64,000 bases of DNA from Paragorgia papillata (Eukaryota > Cnidaria > Anthozoa > Scleralcyonacea > Coralliidae): positions 744,001-808,000 of the forward strand of contig JAWNZC010000413.1 of the NCBI GenBank assembly GCA_035771165.1. The letters are read 5' to 3'. Each line of letters starts with the position of its first letter. The stretch's first letter is position 1. Below are positions 62,001 to 64,000 of the stretch, piece by piece. The notes under the pieces were generated by a model, which saw only the letters and a list, made by a program, of their open reading frames with translations, had not been told where the DNA came from and made no database searches. The position numbers and the translations under genes are program-made.

Positions 62001-63994
62001 TTTTTGACCACTCCGGCGATGGGACAAAATTTTGAGAATTATTGAGCACCCTGGCGCTGCAACTAAATTTTGAGATTTTTTGACCACCCCGGTCCTGTGA
62101 CAAAATTTAGAGATTTTTTGATCACCCGGGCGCTGCAACAAAATTTTGAGATTTTTGGATCACCCTGGCCCTGCGACAAAATTTGGAGATTTTTTGATGA
62201 CCCTGGCCCTGCGACAAAATTTGGAGATTTTTTGACCACCCCGGCCCTGCAACAAAATTTTGAGATTTTTTGACCACCCAGGCCCTGCAACAAAATTTTG
62301 AGGTTTTTTGACCATCCCGGCCATGCAAGAAAATTTTGGGATTTTTTGACCACTCCGGCGCTACGACAAAATTTGGATAACAAAATTTTGAGATTTTTTG
62401 ACCACCCCGGCCCTGTCAAAAAATATTGAGACTTTTTGACCACTCCGGCGATGGGACAAAATTTTGAAATTTTTTGACCACCCCGGTCTTGTGACAAAAT
62501 CTGGAGATTTTTTGATCACCCTGGCCCTGCGTCAAAATTTGGAGGTTTTTTGATCACCCTGGCCCTACGACAAAATTTTGAGATTTTTTGACCACTCCGG
62601 CGCTGCGAAAAAATATGGAGATTTTTTTACCACTCCGGCGCTGCAACAAAATTTTGAGATTTTTTTACCTCTCCGGCGCTGGCACAAAATTTGGAGATTT
62701 TTTGGTCACCCTTGGCACTGCGACAAAATTTGGAGATTTTTTTATCACCCTGGCCCTGCAACAAAATTTGGAGATTTTTTGATCACCCTGGCCCTGCGAG
62801 AAAATTTGGAGATTTTTTGACCACTCCGCCGAGGCAACAAAATTTTGAGATTTTTTTACCATCCCGGCCCTGCAACAAAATTTTGAGATTTTTTGACCAC
62901 CCTGGCGCTACGACAAAATTTGGATAACAAAATTTTGAGATTTTTTGACCACCCCGGCCCTGTCAAAAAATATTGAGACTCTTTGACCACTCGGACGATG
63001 GGACAAAATTTGGAGATTTTTTGATCACCCTGGCCCTGCGACAAAATTTGGCGATTTTTTGATCACCCTGGCCGTACGACAAAATTTGGAGATTTTTTGA
63101 CCACTCCAGCGCTGCCACAAAATTTGGAGATTTTTTGATCACCCTTGGCACTGCGACAAAATTTGAAGATTTTTTGATGACCCTGGTCCTGCGACAAAAT
63201 TTGGAGATTTTTTGACCACTCCGGCGTTGCAACAAAATTTTGAGATTTTTTGACTACTCCGGCGCTGCCACAAAATTTGGAGATTTTTTGATCACCCTTG
63301 GCACTGCGACAAAATTTGGGGATTTTTTGATCACCCTGGCCCTGCGACAAAATTTGGAGATTTTTTGACTACACCGGTGCTGCGACAAAATTTGGAGATT
63401 TTTTGACCACTCCGGCGTTGCGACAAAATTTGGAGATTTTTTGATCACCCTGGCCCTAAGACAAAATTTTGAGATTTTTTTATCACCCTGGCCCTGCAAC
63501 AAGATTTGGAGATTTTTTGATCACCCTGGCCCTGCGAGAAAATTTGGAGATTTTTTGACCACTCCGCCGCTGCAACAAAATTTTGAGATTTTTTTACCAC
63601 TCCGGCGCTGCCACAAAATTTGGAGATTTTTTGATCACCCTTGGCACCGCGACAAAATTTGGAGATTTTTTTATCACCCTGGCCCTGCGACAAAATTTGG
63701 CGATTTTTTGATCACCCTGGCGCTGCGACAAAATTTGGAGATTTTTTGATGACCCTGGCGCTGCGAAAAAATTTGGAGATTTTTCGACCACCCCGCCCTG
63801 CAACAAAATTTTGTGATTTTTTGACCACCCCGGCCCTGCAAAAAAATTTTGAGATTTTTTGACCATCCCGGCCCTGCAACAAAATTTTGAGATTTTTGGA
63901 CCAATCCGGCGCTACGACAAAATTTGAATAACAAAATTTTGAGATTTTTTGACCACCCCGCCCCTGTCAAAAAATATTGAGACTTTTTGACCAC
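59030..63994. repeat. 1551-bp higher-order repeat with deletion variants
   Basis: Segment 59949-60272 recurs at 61500-61823, and 60512-60985 at 62063 (offset 1551). A block at 59082 recurs at 61028 and 62578. Segment 59467-59739 recurs at 62963 (offset 3496). The pattern is an alternation of three sub-blocks with one copy of the middle sub-block missing around 61320. Confidence 0.85.
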
Positions 63995-64000
63995 TCCGGC

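Larger units (their letters stand above)
22836..64000. repeat. 38-bp satellite array, over 41 kb
   Basis: The whole right two thirds of the window is one tandem repeat. Its 38-bp unit consists of AAAATTTTGAGATTTTTT followed by GACCACCCCGGCCCTGCGAC. Variants include GATCACCCTGGCCCTGCGAC with TTTGGAGATTTTTT, GACCACTCCGGCGCTGCGAC, ACCCTTGGCACTGCGAC, and a CCTGTCAAAAAATATTGAGAC type. A short aberrant junction, TTTGGATAACAAAATTTT, recurs dozens of times. The array continues past 64000. On the minus strand most units lack stops in every frame, so three units (114 bp) encode a 38-residue repeat; none of these frames looks like a real gene. Confidence 0.98.

Noticed and set aside
22836..64000. Dozens of open frames of 60-270 codons in the 38-bp array, both strands
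   Set aside because: They are repeats of one short unit without stops, starts are often non-ATG, and frames overlap each other; none has a unique domain.
22836..64000. CRISPR array (38-bp repeats)
   Set aside because: Units are head-to-tail with no unique spacers, and the context is a eukaryotic genome.

Overview
The window looks like invertebrate animal nuclear DNA. It holds a eukaryotic tRNA gene, spliceosomal introns with GT-AG borders, non-LTR and Helitron-like retro/transposon debris, and endogenous DNA-virus (Polinton/Maverick or adintovirus-type) genes. No ordinary host protein gene was recognised. A species cannot be named from the sequence; an aquatic invertebrate is an inference from the repeat families.

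Region 1 (1-5216): a 1101-bp inverted repeat (1-1101 and 4116-5216, two mismatches found by eye) encloses a packaging module. Inside lie a small basic pX-like protein, a winged-helix-like/acidic/zinc-ribbon protein, a G-rich minisatellite and a zinc-finger/packaging-ATPase fusion. The inverted repeat carries the 3' end of the ATPase gene, so the left arm holds an orphan gene fragment.

Region 2 (5217-15590): a second, diverged relative of the same type of element. It has a jelly-roll capsid fragment, then on the minus strand a zinc-finger protein, packaging ATPase, pX-like protein and coiled-coil/winged-helix-like protein. After a tRNA-Leu(UAA) comes a long protein-primed family B DNA polymerase gene with three introns, two in-frame stops and a frameshift. 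Terminal non-coding sequence follows, split by a 1754-bp DNA transposon with CAGGGGCGGA ends. No integrase, capsid protease or complete major capsid gene was seen, so both elements are incomplete here.

Region 3 (15590-17755): a decayed Helitron-like coding region on the minus strand, starting with a 2A ribosome-skipping motif.

Region 4 (17756-22831): a decayed non-LTR retrotransposon on the plus strand. It has an array of about 120-135-bp monomers upstream, a coiled-coil ORF1, an ORF2 with endonuclease and reverse transcriptase, and a TTGAAG-type 3' tail.

Region 5 (about 22836-64000, running off the window): more than 41 kb of a 38-bp tandem repeat, roughly 1,080 copies by division. It has several monomer variants and nested higher-order duplications (about 0.74, 1.17, 1.55, 2.02 and 2.34 kb). 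The unit is nearly free of stop codons on the minus strand, so it generates many long but meaningless open frames; none is annotated as a gene.

The viral packaging genes plausibly worked together: the ATPase pumps DNA into the capsid, the pX-like protein condenses it, and the polymerase replicates it by protein priming from inverted terminal repeats. What is left is a set of decayed and rearranged copies surrounded by tandem repeats.
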